This document shows, piece after piece, positions 53,629 to 63,092 of a DNA stretch of 64,000 bases. The DNA lies in contig NZ_UNRA01000002.1 in the NCBI RefSeq assembly GCF_900537075.1, positions 357,218 through 421,217 of the forward strand. Reading direction: 5' to 3'. How positions within the stretch are numbered: position 1 is the first letter of the stretch; each line of letters begins with the position of its first letter. The position numbers were made by a program, and so were the translations under genes. The notes under the pieces were generated by a model that did no database searches, was not told the DNA's origin, and worked only from the letters and a program-made list of their open reading frames with translations. The DNA is from Tropicibacter sp. Alg240-R139. GTDB lineage: Bacteria > Pseudomonadota > Alphaproteobacteria > Rhodobacterales > Rhodobacteraceae.

Positions 53629-54060
53629 ATGATCCGCACAGTAGCAACCGGCATAGCCCTGGCCACATTGATGGCAGGAGCCGCCTTTGCGGAAACCTTT
53701 GAGGTCAAGATGCTCAACAAGGGCAGCGATGGCGAGCGCATGGTGTTTGAGCCTGCCTTTGTCCAAGCCGCACCCGGGGACACGATCAAGTTCCTGGCAA
53801 GCGACAAGGGCCACAATGCCGAGACCGGCAAAGGCATGTTTCCCGAAGGGGCCGAAGGCTTCAAGGGTAAGATCAACCAAGAGCTTGAGGTCACTTTGGA
53901 CACCGAAGGCGTCTATGGCGTGATCTGCAAGCCACACTACGCAATGGGCATGGTGATGACGATTGCTGTAGGTGACGTCCAGCCGCCCGAGGATTTTCTG
54001 GAAGGCCGCGTGCCGAAGAAAGCCAAGAAACGCTTTGAAGCCCAGCTGGCAAACTTCTGA
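53629..54060 (+). CDS. pseudoazurin
   Basis: A 143-residue cupredoxin with a 22-residue Sec signal peptide (RTVATGIALATLMAGAAFAE, cleavage after AFA). Type 1 copper ligands are H62 in DKGHNAETG, C100 and H103 in YGVICKPHYAMGM, and M108, matching H40, C78, H81 and M86 of mature pseudoazurin. ATG 53629 is preceded by GGAAGGA. It is a periplasmic electron donor to copper nitrite reductase, which is encoded next, and possibly to NorC. A short hairpin (54072-54094) separates it from nirK. Confidence 0.94.
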   Translation: MIRTVATGIALATLMAGAAFAETFEVKMLNKGSDGERMVFEPAFVQAAPGDTIKFLASDKGHNAETGKGMFPEGAEGFKGKINQELEVTLDTEGVYGVICKPHYAMGMVMTIAVGDVQPPEDFLEGRVPKKAKKRFEAQLANF

Positions 54061-54071
54061 TCCCTGTTTTG

Positions 54072-54094
54072 GCGGCAGGGCAATGGCCTGCCGC
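54072..54094 (+). terminator. intercistronic hairpin between pseudoazurin and nirK
   Basis: GCGGCAGG (54072-54079) pairs with CCTGCCGC (54087-54094) around a 7-nt loop. No T-run follows, so it more likely attenuates or stabilises the pseudoazurin message than ends the transcript fully. nirK begins 26 nt downstream. Confidence 0.5.
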
Positions 54095-54120
54095 ACTGAT
54101 CCGACCCCAAGGAGGATAAA

Positions 54121-55338
54121 ATGACCAAACTTATCAACCCAGGCCTTATGAAAACCAGTCGCCGCAACGTGCTGCGCGGATCGGTTCTGGCCGGTGCCGC
54201 CGCGATGACCGGCGCGACAGCCATGGCCGCGCACCGCAGCCACATGCCGCTCAAGGCGGACGCTGTGTCAAAGAACTTGCACAAGGCCGCAGCCGAGCAG
54301 ACCGCAGACAGCACCGCAAAACCCGCAGACCTGTCGGGCTATACCCGCGTAAAACAAGAACTTGTCGCGCCGCCTTTTGCCCCCGCACACGAGCAGATCG
54401 CGACGGGCGGGCCGAAGATCATCGAGATCACCATGGAAACCACCGAACGTCTGATGTTGGTGGACGAGGACACCGGCGCATCCGTCTGGGCACTGACCTA
54501 CAACGGCTCGGTTCCTGGCCCGCTGATCATCTGCCACGAGGGCGACATGGTGGAACTGACCCTGCGCAACCCCGAAGACAGCGTGATGGAGCACAACATC
54601 GACTTTCACGCCTCGACCGGTGCTTTGGGCGGCGGTGGCCTGACCCACGTCTATCCGGGCGAAGAAACCGTGCTGCGCTGGAAAGCGACTAAGCCAGGTT
54701 GCTTCACCTATCACTGCGCACCCGGTGGGGCGATGATCCCCTATCACGTCACCCACGGGATGAACGGCGCTGTTATGGTGCTGCCGCGCGATGGCTTGAA
54801 GGATGCCGATGGCAACCCGCTGAAGTACGACAAGATCGCGTACATCGGCGAGCAGGATTATTATCTGCCTCAGGATGAAAACGGCGAGTTCAAGACCTAT
54901 GAAGCCGCCGGCGACGACTATGCCGACAGCCTTGATGCGATGCGCACCCTGACGCCAACGCATTCGGTGTTCAATGGCGCGGTTGGCGCCCTGACCGGCG
55001 AAAGCGCGCTGAAGTTCAAAGTCGGCGAGACCGTTCTGATGATCCACAATCAGGCCAACCGCGACACCCGTCCGCACCTGATTGGTGGCCACGGTAACTA
55101 TGTCTGGGAGACTTCGTTCACCGACACTCCCCAGACTGGTGTTGAAACCTGGTTTGTCCGTGGCGGATGTGCGGTTGCAGCGATGTACACTTTTGAGCAG
55201 CCGGGCGTGTACGCCTATGTGAACCACAACCTGATCGAGGCAGCGCTTTTGGGTGCCACGGCACACTTCATCGTCGAAGGTGAGTGGGACAACAATCTGA
55301 TGGAACAGGTCGTCGCTCCGCGTCCCTTTGCAACTTAA
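54121..55338 (+). CDS. nirK: copper-containing nitrite reductase
   Basis: A 405-residue two-cupredoxin-domain nitrite reductase reducing nitrite to NO in the periplasm. The N-terminus has a twin-arginine signal ([20 protein letters not shown]). Copper ligands are H158 and H163 in [18 protein letters not shown]198 and C199 in [13 protein letters not shown]209 in [11 protein letters not shown] and M214. The late histidine of the second domain is in the segment [29 protein letters not shown] precedes ATG 54121. Pseudoazurin is upstream and nirV downstream. Length is typical of class I NirK with its added lead sequence. Confidence 0.97.
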   Translation: MTKLINPGLMKTSRRNVLRGSVLAGAAAMTGATAMAAHRSHMPLKADAVSKNLHKAAAEQTADSTAKPADLSGYTRVKQELVAPPFAPAHEQIATGGPKIIEITMETTERLMLVDEDTGASVWALTYNGSVPGPLIICHEGDMVELTLRNPEDSVMEHNIDFHASTGALGGGGLTHVYPGEETVLRWKATKPGCFTYHCAPGGAMIPYHVTHGMNGAVMVLPRDGLKDADGNPLKYDKIAYIGEQDYYLPQDENGEFKTYEAAGDDYADSLDAMRTLTPTHSVFNGAVGALTGESALKFKVGETVLMIHNQANRDTRPHLIGGHGNYVWETSFTDTPQTGVETWFVRGGCAVAAMYTFEQPGVYAYVNHNLIEAALLGATAHFIVEGEWDNNLMEQVVAPRPFAT

Positions 55339-55357
55339 GACTGCTGGACGATAGACC

Positions 55358-56113
55358 ATGAAAGCCGCCGCCACACTCCAATTTCCCCGAAAGACCATTT
55401 TTGGTTGGACAGGTATCAGTGTGGCGGCGACTACCCTTGTTGGGTGGGCTCTGCTGAGCCCACCCTTTTCGCCCACCCAACCCATGCCGGATATGGCTGA
55501 CAACCCGGTTTCTCTGCCCGGTGGGGATAAGCTTTATGTTCAACGCCATGAGGTGACGGTTGCCGAATGGAACCGCTGCCACGCAGACAGTGGTTGCACG
55601 ATGGAACTGCGCGTCCGCGCGGGTCTTGATCCTGACTCCACGCCAGCCACCGGCCTCAGCTATCTGGACGCGGCGGAATACCTGGGTTGGTTCAACGCAG
55701 CCACCGGGCATGAATTTCGCCTGCCGTCACTCGCAGAGTGGGAGCACATCGCCAAACCCGTGCTGCCCGAAGAGCCCGACCCGATTTTCACCGACCCGTC
55801 ACTGACATGGGCGTCGACCTATCTGACCGAAGGGATTGCGCCGCGCGCGCTCAAACCTCAGGGCAGTTATTCGACCTCTCCCGAAGGGATCGTCGATCTA
55901 GACGGCAACGTCTGGGAATGGACGCAGGAATGCTATGCAGGCGTAGGCGAAGGGATCGACCCCGACCGCTGCCCCGCATTCTTTGTCGGCGGCGAACATG
56001 TGGCGGCCGTGCCGTTTCTGGTCAGGGATCCAGCGCGCGGCGGCTGTGCCGTAGGTTCGCCTCCGGCCCATCTAGGCATGCGTCTGGTGTCTGACGCACT
56101 CCCGCAGGCGTAG
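55358..56113 (+). CDS. nirV: formylglycine-generating-enzyme-like protein NirV
   Basis: A 251-residue SUMF1/FGE-sulfatase-domain protein with an N-terminal membrane anchor or signal (FGWTGISVAATTLVGWALLS). The domain has LYVQRHEVTVAEWNRCHADS, ATGHEFRLPSLAEWEHIAKP and SPEGIVDLDGNVWEWTQECY (the FGE core with EW), ending PPAHLGMRLVSDA. NirV is regularly encoded just after nirK. Its role is unknown and probably concerns maturation of the copper enzyme. The gap to nirK is 19 nt. Confidence 0.9.
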   Translation: MKAAATLQFPRKTIFGWTGISVAATTLVGWALLSPPFSPTQPMPDMADNPVSLPGGDKLYVQRHEVTVAEWNRCHADSGCTMELRVRAGLDPDSTPATGLSYLDAAEYLGWFNAATGHEFRLPSLAEWEHIAKPVLPEEPDPIFTDPSLTWASTYLTEGIAPRALKPQGSYSTSPEGIVDLDGNVWEWTQECYAGVGEGIDPDRCPAFFVGGEHVAAVPFLVRDPARGGCAVGSPPAHLGMRLVSDALPQA

Positions 56114-56145
56114 ACGCGCAAGCCCTGCGGTTTTGAGCTGGGGCT

Positions 56146-56778
56146 TTAACTCTGGATCTGCTCGGTCAGGTGGCGGGACATGAAACGCCCAACATCGCTT
56201 TCGCTGGGGCGTTGACCGGTGAAGACCTCGACATAATCCGGCACCCGCGCAATCCGCTTCCAGTGACTTTCCTGCACTTGCATCGAAAGATAGCCGATCT
56301 GAGTGTAGAGTACCGTCATGGTGCGCACTTCGGCTTCGGACTCGGTGTAGCCGTGGTATGTGAACATGCCTTGGATCGCGCTCAGACGTTGCCTATCGGC
56401 ACGGTTCAATCGTTCTTGCAGCGCCGGGTCGGTGCGGGCCCAGTTGCGGATGGCCAGATCCAGACGGGAATCGAACAGCGTGTTGTCCAGCCAGCAGTCG
56501 CACAAGTTGAACATCGCCTCGCAAATGTTTTCGGCAAATGCTTCGGTTCGGGCCACCAGGTTGCCGGTGTTTTTGGCCTCCCACCTTTGGATCAGCGCCT
56601 CAAGCAAGGCCTCGCGGTCCCTGAAATGCCAATAGAATCCGGTGCGGGACAGACCAAGGCGTTTGGCCAAAGGCATGACCTTTACGGCGTCGATGCCCGC
56701 TTCGCACAGCAACTTGGCGGCGGCATCCAGCCACAGGGTTTCTGATCCGCGCTGGCGGGGAGGGGTCTGGTCGTTCAT
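56146..56778 (-). CDS. TetR/AcrR family transcriptional regulator
   Basis: A 210-residue TetR protein. The helix-turn-helix is MPLAKRLGLSRTGFYWHFRD (near residues 36-55), preceded by ETLWLDAAAKLLCEAGIDAV. The remaining helical domain contains cysteines near residue 93 (FNLCDCWLDN). It is divergent from the demethylase-like flavoprotein gene, with 102 nt between them and an inverted repeat at 56843-56859, so it probably represses that operon. The ligand is unknown. Confidence 0.9.
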   Translation of the reverse strand: MNDQTPPRQRGSETLWLDAAAKLLCEAGIDAVKVMPLAKRLGLSRTGFYWHFRDREALLEALIQRWEAKNTGNLVARTEAFAENICEAMFNLCDCWLDNTLFDSRLDLAIRNWARTDPALQERLNRADRQRLSAIQGMFTYHGYTESEAEVRTMTVLYTQIGYLSMQVQESHWKRIARVPDYVEVFTGQRPSESDVGRFMSRHLTEQIQS

Positions 56779-56842
56779 GGTGCAGGCTTAGCACCACAAA
56801 CAAACGCTCACAACTGCATTGACACTTTCGTTCAGTAAATCG

Positions 56843-56859
56843 ACAGTCATGTCGACTGT
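56843..56859. promoter_or_regulatory. putative TetR operator
   Basis: Inverted repeat ACAGTC-atgtc-GACTGT lies 21 nt before the flavoprotein ATG (56881), in the divergent promoter shared with the TetR gene. Arms are perfect over 6 bp. The position between two divergent genes fits a repressor site; the sequence alone does not prove which protein binds. Confidence 0.6.
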
Positions 56860-56880
56860 GCTATTCAAGGTGCGAAAATC

Positions 56881-58926
56881 ATGTCCAAAGATCCGCTGCT
56901 GCAGCCATACCGATTGAAGCATCTGTCGCTCAAGAACCGGATCATGACGACGGCGCATGAACCGGCCTATCCCGAAGACGGGATGCCCAAAGACCGCTAT
57001 CGCGCCTATCACGCAGAACGCGCCAAGGCCGGGGTGGCCCTGACCATGACGGCCGGGTCGGCCGCGGTCAGCACGGATTCGCCGCCCGTGTTCAACAACG
57101 TGCTGGCCTACAAGGATGAAGTCGTGCCGTGGATTCGCAACCTTACGGATGCGTGCCACGAACACGGCTGTGCGGTAATGATCCAGCTGACCCATCTGGG
57201 TCGCAGAACCGGTTGGAACAAGGGCGATTGGTTGCCCTCGGTCTCGTCCACGCCGCACCGCGAGCCTGCGCACCGCAGCTTTCCCAAACTGGTCGAGGAT
57301 TGGGATATCGAACGGATCATTCGCGACTATGCCGATGCAGCCGAGAGGATGCAGGCGGGTGGCATGGATGGGATCGAGCTTGAGGCATACGGCCATTTGA
57401 TCGATCAGTTCTGGTCACCGCTGACCAACCATCTGGACGGGCGATACGGGGCCGGCAGCCTGCAAAGTCGAATGCAGTTCGGTATGGATGTGATCAACGC
57501 CATCCGCGACCGGGTGGGCCCGGATTTCTTGATCGGGGTTCGGTATACGGCGGATGAGAGCGCAGCGGGCGGTATCACTCCTGAGATCGGGCTTGATATG
57601 GCGCGTGCGATGCAGGACAGCGGGCAAGTCGACTTTCTGAACGTAATTCGGGGGCGCATTCACACCGACCCCGCCATGACTGATGTGATCCCGGTACAGG
57701 GCATGCCGTCTGCGCCACATCTGGATTTCGCGGGCCGCGTTCGGGCTGAGATTGGTATGCCCACTTTCCACGCTTCGCGTATTCCTGACGTGGCGACAGC
57801 GCGCCATGCAGTGGCTGAGGGTCTGCTTGATATGGTTGGCATGACCCGCGCGCATATGGCCGACCCCCATGTGGTGCAAAAGATTGCTGAGGGGCGCGAG
57901 GATGACATTCGCCCCTGCGTCGGGGCCACCTATTGTCTGGATCGCATTTATCAGGCAGGCGAGGCGCTGTGCATGCACAACGCCGCCACCGGGCGGGAAC
58001 TGTCGATGCCGCATGTGATCCCTCCGGCAGGCACGCGGCGGCGTGTGGTTGTGGTTGGCGCAGGACCTGGCGGGCTAGAGGCTGCACGAGTTGCGGCTGA
58101 GCGCGGTCACGAGGTCGCTGTGTTCGAGGCATCAGCAGACCCAGGTGGGCAAGTGCGCCTGACCGCACAAACCCCGCACCGGCGCGAAATGATCGGCCTC
58201 ATAGACTGGCGCATGTCTCAATGTGCGGCGCGGGACGTGCGGTTTCAGTTCAATAGCTGGGCCGAGGCAGATGATGTGCTGTCCCTGTCCCCGGATGTGG
58301 TGATCGTCGCAACTGGTGGGCTGCCGAACACCACCTTGTTTGAAACAGCAGAGGAGCAGCCCCTGGCGGTCAGCAGTTGGGATGTAATATCGGGGGCAGT
58401 GAAACCAGCGGGGCGGGTTCTGATCTATGACGAAAGCGGCGATCACCCGGCGCTACAGGCAGCGATGGCGGCCAGCACTGCCGGTGCCAAGGTTGAAGTG
58501 ATGACACCGGACCGGATCTTTGCCCCCGACATCATGGCAATGAATCTGGTGCCCTACATGCGTGACTTGCAATCCAAGGGCGTGGACTTCATCGTCACGC
58601 GGCGCCTGTGCGAGATCGAGCGCGAAGGCAACCGTCTGCGCGCGGCAATCGGCACGGATTACAGTGATCTGATCGAAACCCAAACCTATGATATGATCGT
58701 CGTGAACTATGGTACGTTGCCGAACGCGGATCTGTATTTCGACCTGCGTCCACAGTCGCGCAATGGCGGCGAGGTTGATCACGACGCGCTGATTGCGGGA
58801 CATCCGCAGTCGGTCGTGCGAAACCCAGATGGCCTGTTTGATCTATTCAGGATCGGCGATGCCGTTTCGGCCAGAAACACCCATGCGGCGATCTATGATG
58901 CGCTGCGCTTGATGAAGGATATCTGA
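56881..58926 (+). CDS. NADH:flavin oxidoreductase/N-methyl amino acid demethylase-like protein
   Basis: A 681-residue protein with an OYE-type FMN barrel (about residues 1-350) and a C-terminal FAD/NAD-type domain starting RRRVVVVGAGPGGLEAARVA. Layout matches trimethylamine dehydrogenase, dimethylglycine demethylase DgcA and N-methylproline demethylases. Between them, DIRPCVGATYCLDRIYQAGE ends near ALCMHNAATG. In trimethylamine dehydrogenase this is C-I-G-C-N-V-C...C binding a 4Fe-4S cluster; here alanine replaces the second cysteine (C-V-G-A-T-Y-C). A ProC-like reductase gene overlaps its end, so N-methylproline or stachydrine-type substrates are plausible. Confidence 0.85.
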   Translation: MSKDPLLQPYRLKHLSLKNRIMTTAHEPAYPEDGMPKDRYRAYHAERAKAGVALTMTAGSAAVSTDSPPVFNNVLAYKDEVVPWIRNLTDACHEHGCAVMIQLTHLGRRTGWNKGDWLPSVSSTPHREPAHRSFPKLVEDWDIERIIRDYADAAERMQAGGMDGIELEAYGHLIDQFWSPLTNHLDGRYGAGSLQSRMQFGMDVINAIRDRVGPDFLIGVRYTADESAAGGITPEIGLDMARAMQDSGQVDFLNVIRGRIHTDPAMTDVIPVQGMPSAPHLDFAGRVRAEIGMPTFHASRIPDVATARHAVAEGLLDMVGMTRAHMADPHVVQKIAEGREDDIRPCVGATYCLDRIYQAGEALCMHNAATGRELSMPHVIPPAGTRRRVVVVGAGPGGLEAARVAAERGHEVAVFEASADPGGQVRLTAQTPHRREMIGLIDWRMSQCAARDVRFQFNSWAEADDVLSLSPDVVIVATGGLPNTTLFETAEEQPLAVSSWDVISGAVKPAGRVLIYDESGDHPALQAAMAASTAGAKVEVMTPDRIFAPDIMAMNLVPYMRDLQSKGVDFIVTRRLCEIEREGNRLRAAIGTDYSDLIETQTYDMIVVNYGTLPNADLYFDLRPQSRNGGEVDHDALIAGHPQSVVRNPDGLFDLFRIGDAVSARNTHAAIYDALRLMKDI

Positions 58927-59681
58927 TGCGGATGGGAGTTTTAGGAACCGGTACGATTGCAACCGCCGTGGTGCGGGGGATCATGAGGGATGGTTATCAG
59001 ATCGTCGTTTCCGAACGCTCGCGAACAAATGCACAGGCGCTGTCGCAGGAATTTCAGGCTATTTCGGTTGCTCCAAATCAAAAGGTTCTTGATCAAAGCG
59101 ACGTCGTGATTCTGGGGCTTATGCCTGACGTTGCGCGAGCTGAGTTGCCCGAACTGCGGTTTCAGGAAGGCCAAGCCGTTGTATCCTTGATGGCCGAAGT
59201 ACCAGAGGCTGAGTTGTCACTGCTTGTTGCGCCTGCGCGCGTCGATGGCATTGCCATCCCATTTCCAGCCATTGCACAGGGCGGTTCGCCTGTCCTGTGT
59301 TGCCCTTCGAGCCCTTTGATGCAGGAACTGTTTGGTTCGCGCAATCATGTGATCCCGGTCAATACCGCTACCGACCTAGAGGCGTTCTTGTCGGCACAAG
59401 CCATCCTTTCACCTGCGGTGACGCAACTGGTGCTGGCGCGTGATTGGTTGACCTCAAAGACGGGCGATGTCGCCGTGGCCGAGCGTTTTTTGCGCTTGTT
59501 GGTAGGTGGCGGTCTTCTGTCGGCACCACTGAACCATGAAAGCGCGCTGGACGATCTGCTCGATGCTCTTGGTACGCCCGGTGGGTTCAATGCCGAATTG
59601 CGGGATTACTTACTCGAGCGCGGGATGAAACAGCAGATCGACGAAGGGTTGGACAAGCTATTCAGCCGCTTCGGGACCTAG
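58926..59681 (+). CDS. ProC-like NAD(P)-binding reductase
   Basis: A 251-residue protein overlapping the flavoprotein stop by one base. The Rossmann motif MGVLGTGTIATAVVRGIMRD (GxGxxxxA) and the later VVISLM-type strand VVSLMAEVPEAEL resemble pyrroline-5-carboxylate reductase (ProC). The C-terminal helical part, AILSPAVTQLVLARDWLTSK, corresponds to the dimerisation domain. ProC reduces pyrroline-5-carboxylate to proline. Next to an N-methylproline-demethylase-like gene it may act on a cyclic imine product, which is inference. It is not necessarily the housekeeping proline enzyme. Confidence 0.82.
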   Translation: MRMGVLGTGTIATAVVRGIMRDGYQIVVSERSRTNAQALSQEFQAISVAPNQKVLDQSDVVILGLMPDVARAELPELRFQEGQAVVSLMAEVPEAELSLLVAPARVDGIAIPFPAIAQGGSPVLCCPSSPLMQELFGSRNHVIPVNTATDLEAFLSAQAILSPAVTQLVLARDWLTSKTGDVAVAERFLRLLVGGGLLSAPLNHESALDDLLDALGTPGGFNAELRDYLLERGMKQQIDEGLDKLFSRFGT

Positions 59682-59784
59682 ATTTCCAGCCGTACTGCGC
59701 CACGACCTTGCGTCAAGCGTGGGGGATTGACTGGATTTGCCCTCTTTCTCGACCTTTGATGGGGCATGAAACGAGGGGGTGCCG

Positions 59785-62700
59785 ATGTTCAAGAAACTGC
59801 TGATCGCCAATCGGGGCGAGATTGCCATTCGCATCGCACGTACCGCAGCTCAGATGGGGATATCGGTCGTCGCGGTTCACACCCCGGATGACGCGCGCTG
59901 CTTGCATGTGAAACACGGCGACGAGGCTTGTGAACTGCCAGGCGCCGGTGCGGCGGGGTACATGGACATTGACGCTTTGATCGCGGTCGCGGTCAAGACG
60001 GGCTGTGACGCTGTTCACCCGGGTTATGGCTTGCTGAGTGAGCGGGCGGATTTAGCCCGCGCCTGCGATGAGGCTGGATTGGTCTTTGTGGGCCCTACTC
60101 CCACAACGTTAGAGGATATGGGTGACAAACTGCGGGCCCGCGAGGTGGCGCAATCATTGGACGTGCCGGTGCCAAGGGGCGATGGTCCGTTTACTACCGT
60201 TGAAGAGGTTAAGGCGTTTCTGGACCAAGTCGACGGACCGATCATGCTCAAGGCGGTGCATGGCGGTGGTGGGCGTGGCATGCGACGCGTCGAAACGCCC
60301 GAGCAACTGGCGAAAGCGTTCCAGCAGGCCCAAGCCGAAGCGGCGTCCGGTTCGGGCATGGCCGAGATCTACGCCGAAGAATACCTGACCAATCAACGCC
60401 ACATCGAAGTGCAGGTTCTAGGCGACGGGCAGGCTGTAACCCAGTTGTGGGACCGCGATTGTACGTTGCAACAGCGCAACCAAAAGGTTGTCGAACTGGC
60501 GCCTGCTTTGGGATTGGCGGAAAACCTTCGTAAGCAGATGATCAAAGCGTCGCTGGCCCTTGTGGGGGCAACCAAGCTGCGCGGCGTGGCCACGGTTGAG
60601 TTTCTTGTGAATGCGCAGTCGGGTGCCTTTCGGTTCATCGAAACAAACCCGCGTATCCAGGTCGAACATACTGTGACCGAAGCAATCACAGGTTTTGATC
60701 TGGTCGAGTTGCAGTTGCGATTGGCCAATGGCGAAGCGCTGGAACACATCGATCCACAGCTGTTGAACCCTGCCGCGCCCCTTGGGGCGGCAATCCAGCT
60801 GCGTGTGAACACGCAAACAGTGCAGGCGGACGGCACTGCCTTGCCCGTCACCGGTACACTTGAGCGGTTTCAGATGCCCGGTGGCCAAGGTGTTCGGGTC
60901 GAGACCCATGGATATGCGGGATACACCACCAATTCAGGCTTCGACCCGATGTTGGCGAAGATCATCGTTCACGCTGGCAGGGATGACCTGACCAAGCTGT
61001 TGCAGCGCGCGGACCGCGCCTTGTCCGAGGTTGAAATCACCGGCGTCGACACGAACCTTTTTCATCTTCGTTCGATCCTGTCGGCTCCCGCCGTTCAGAG
61101 GTGGGACGTGTCCACCCAGTTTCTGGACGGGTTTTCTGGCGGGGAAACACGGCCCAACCGGGTGTTCCAAGAACAAAAGGAAACTCCTAAACCAACCGAA
61201 GCTAAGGTGAGTGTGCCGGGCGGTTGTGTAGGCGTGGCCGCCCCGATCCAAGCTTTGGTCAGTGATGTCTTGATATCGCCCGGCGACACGGTGCGGGCGG
61301 GTCAAGAGCTGTTCATCATAGAGGCCATGAAGATGCAGCACGCAATTGCGGCACCTCAATCGGGCTGGATAGAAGATATTTCGACAGCAAAGGGCGAAAC
61401 GGTGCCCATAGGAGCGATGCTGTGTGTTCTGCGTGCTGTCGGTGGCGTGCAGAATACGTTGGAGGTGGAATTTGACGTTGATCCGGGCAGTCCGCGCGCC
61501 GATCTGTCGACGCTGAAGGACCGATTGGCACTGACCTTGGATGCGGCTCGACCAAAGGCGGTAGAGCGTCGACGGGCCAGAGGGCAAGCCACCACCCGCG
61601 AAAACGTAGACCGTCTGTGCGAAGGCGGAGAATTTCACGAATACGGGCAACTGGTCATCGCTGCACAACGCAAGAAACTTGGGGTTGATGCGCTGATCAA
61701 GTCCTCTCCTGCCGACGGGATTGTGACGGGTTTGGGAACTGTCAACGCAGGACAATTTGATGCTGCAAAAGGGCAGGTCGCAATCCTGGCCTACGACTCG
61801 ACCGTGATGGCAGGCACACAGGGCGTTTTCGGACATCGCAAAACTGATCGCTTGTTGGAAAAGGCATCGGAATTGGGACTGGCCAGCATATTTCTGACCG
61901 AAGGCGGCGGTGGCCGACCCAATGACGATGACTTTGCAGGCACCATGCATTGCGCTTTGGATGTCAAAACCTTTTCGGACTATGCGGGCCTGCGTGGATG
62001 GGGGCCCAAGATCGCGGTGAACTCGGGCTTTTGTTTTGCCGGGAACGCAGCCTTGTTTGGCGCAGGGGACATCCGCATTGCCGCGCGGAACAGCTGGATC
62101 GGCTTAGGCGGCCCGGCCATGATCGAGGCCGGCGGTTTGGGTCGCTTTGACCCGCGCGAAGTTGGCCCGGCACCGATGCAAGCTGAAATCGGCCTTGTGG
62201 ACATTCTGACAGATGATGACACGCAGGCAGTCGATGTCGCGCGTGAGGTGTTGTCTTACTTCCAAGGTGCAACCGACGACTGGACCGTCACGGATGAGCG
62301 GATGCTGCGCCATCTGGTGCCCGAGGATCGCAAGCGGATCTATGAGCCGCGTAAAGTTGCGATGGCGTTGGCTGATACGGGCAGCTTTCTGGAACTTGGT
62401 GCCTGTTTCGGAATTGGCTTGATTACTGGATTCCTGAGGATCGAGGGGCGCCCCATGGGGGTCATGCTTAACAATCCTCATCACTTGGGCGGTGCGCTGG
62501 ATGCCCCGGCTTCGACCAAGGGCGCGCGGTTCATGCGGTTGTGCAACCGGTTTGGCTTGCCGATCCTGTCCTTGTGCGACACTCCGGGGTTCATGGTGGG
62601 CCCCGACAGCGAACAACAAGGCGGGGTGGCTGCGGCTTGCGACTTTATCGGGGCTGGTGCCGCACTTTCAGTGCCGCTCTTTTTTGTTGCGTTGCGCAAA

Positions 62701-63018
62701 GGTTATGGCATCGGGGCACAGGCCATGGCTGGGGGCAGTTTCGCCAATCCGGTTTTTACCATTGCGTGGCCAACTGGAGAGTTCGGGGCCATGGGGCTCG
62801 AAGGTGGCGTGCGCCTGGGGTATCGCAAAGAGCTAGAGGCGGAACCCGACCCGGTGGCGCGCGAGGTCCTGTTCGACAAGCTGGTGGCGCGGGCCTATGC
62901 CGAGGGCAGGGCCATCAACGTCGCCTCTTACAACGAAATTGACGCAGTGATCGACCCGGCGGATACTAGATCCTGGATTTTACGTGGCCTGAATGCGCAC
63001 AGGACGGCGGCGGTGTGA
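59785..63018 (+). CDS. single-chain biotin carboxylase-BCCP-carboxyltransferase (acyl-CoA carboxylase)
   Basis: A 1077-residue three-domain biotin enzyme. ATG 59785 follows GAGGGGG; a GTG two codons earlier is in frame but overlaps that site. Residues 1-450 are biotin carboxylase (KLLIANRGEIAIRIARTAAQ, LKAVHGGGGRGMRRVETP, ETNPRIQVEHTVTEAITGFD). Residues about 475-555 are the biotinyl domain, EAMKMQHAIA, with K516 as biotin lysine. From about 590 on is the carboxyltransferase, GTQGVFGHRKTDRLLEKASE and DTPGFMVGPDSEQQGGVAAA. Such one-chain forms occur in long-chain acyl-CoA carboxylase relatives. The acyl specificity is unknown. It probably forms an operon with the thioesterase 75 nt downstream. 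Confidence 0.92.
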   Translation: MFKKLLIANRGEIAIRIARTAAQMGISVVAVHTPDDARCLHVKHGDEACELPGAGAAGYMDIDALIAVAVKTGCDAVHPGYGLLSERADLARACDEAGLVFVGPTPTTLEDMGDKLRAREVAQSLDVPVPRGDGPFTTVEEVKAFLDQVDGPIMLKAVHGGGGRGMRRVETPEQLAKAFQQAQAEAASGSGMAEIYAEEYLTNQRHIEVQVLGDGQAVTQLWDRDCTLQQRNQKVVELAPALGLAENLRKQMIKASLALVGATKLRGVATVEFLVNAQSGAFRFIETNPRIQVEHTVTEAITGFDLVELQLRLANGEALEHIDPQLLNPAAPLGAAIQLRVNTQTVQADGTALPVTGTLERFQMPGGQGVRVETHGYAGYTTNSGFDPMLAKIIVHAGRDDLTKLLQRADRALSEVEITGVDTNLFHLRSILSAPAVQRWDVSTQFLDGFSGGETRPNRVFQEQKETPKPTEAKVSVPGGCVGVAAPIQALVSDVLISPGDTVRAGQELFIIEAMKMQHAIAAPQSGWIEDISTAKGETVPIGAMLCVLRAVGGVQNTLEVEFDVDPGSPRADLSTLKDRLALTLDAARPKAVERRRARGQATTRENVDRLCEGGEFHEYGQLVIAAQRKKLGVDALIKSSPADGIVTGLGTVNAGQFDAAKGQVAILAYDSTVMAGTQGVFGHRKTDRLLEKASELGLASIFLTEGGGGRPNDDDFAGTMHCALDVKTFSDYAGLRGWGPKIAVNSGFCFAGNAALFGAGDIRIAARNSWIGLGGPAMIEAGGLGRFDPREVGPAPMQAEIGLVDILTDDDTQAVDVAREVLSYFQGATDDWTVTDERMLRHLVPEDRKRIYEPRKVAMALADTGSFLELGACFGIGLITGFLRIEGRPMGVMLNNPHHLGGALDAPASTKGARFMRLCNRFGLPILSLCDTPGFMVGPDSEQQGGVAAACDFIGAGAALSVPLFFVALRKGYGIGAQAMAGGSFANPVFTIAWPTGEFGAMGLEGGVRLGYRKELEAEPDPVAREVLFDKLVARAYAEGRAINVASYNEIDAVIDPADTRSWILRGLNAHRTAAV

Positions 63019-63092
63019 CGTTGGAAACCGTTTGTCTGGCGTGTGCATTCGGGGCAGGGTGATCGCTAGACTGCAAACGAAAAGGCAGATGC

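Noticed and set aside
56115..56146. hairpin between nirV and the convergent TetR gene
   Set aside because: Only a 6-bp stem with a large loop and no T-run; too weak to annotate as a terminator.
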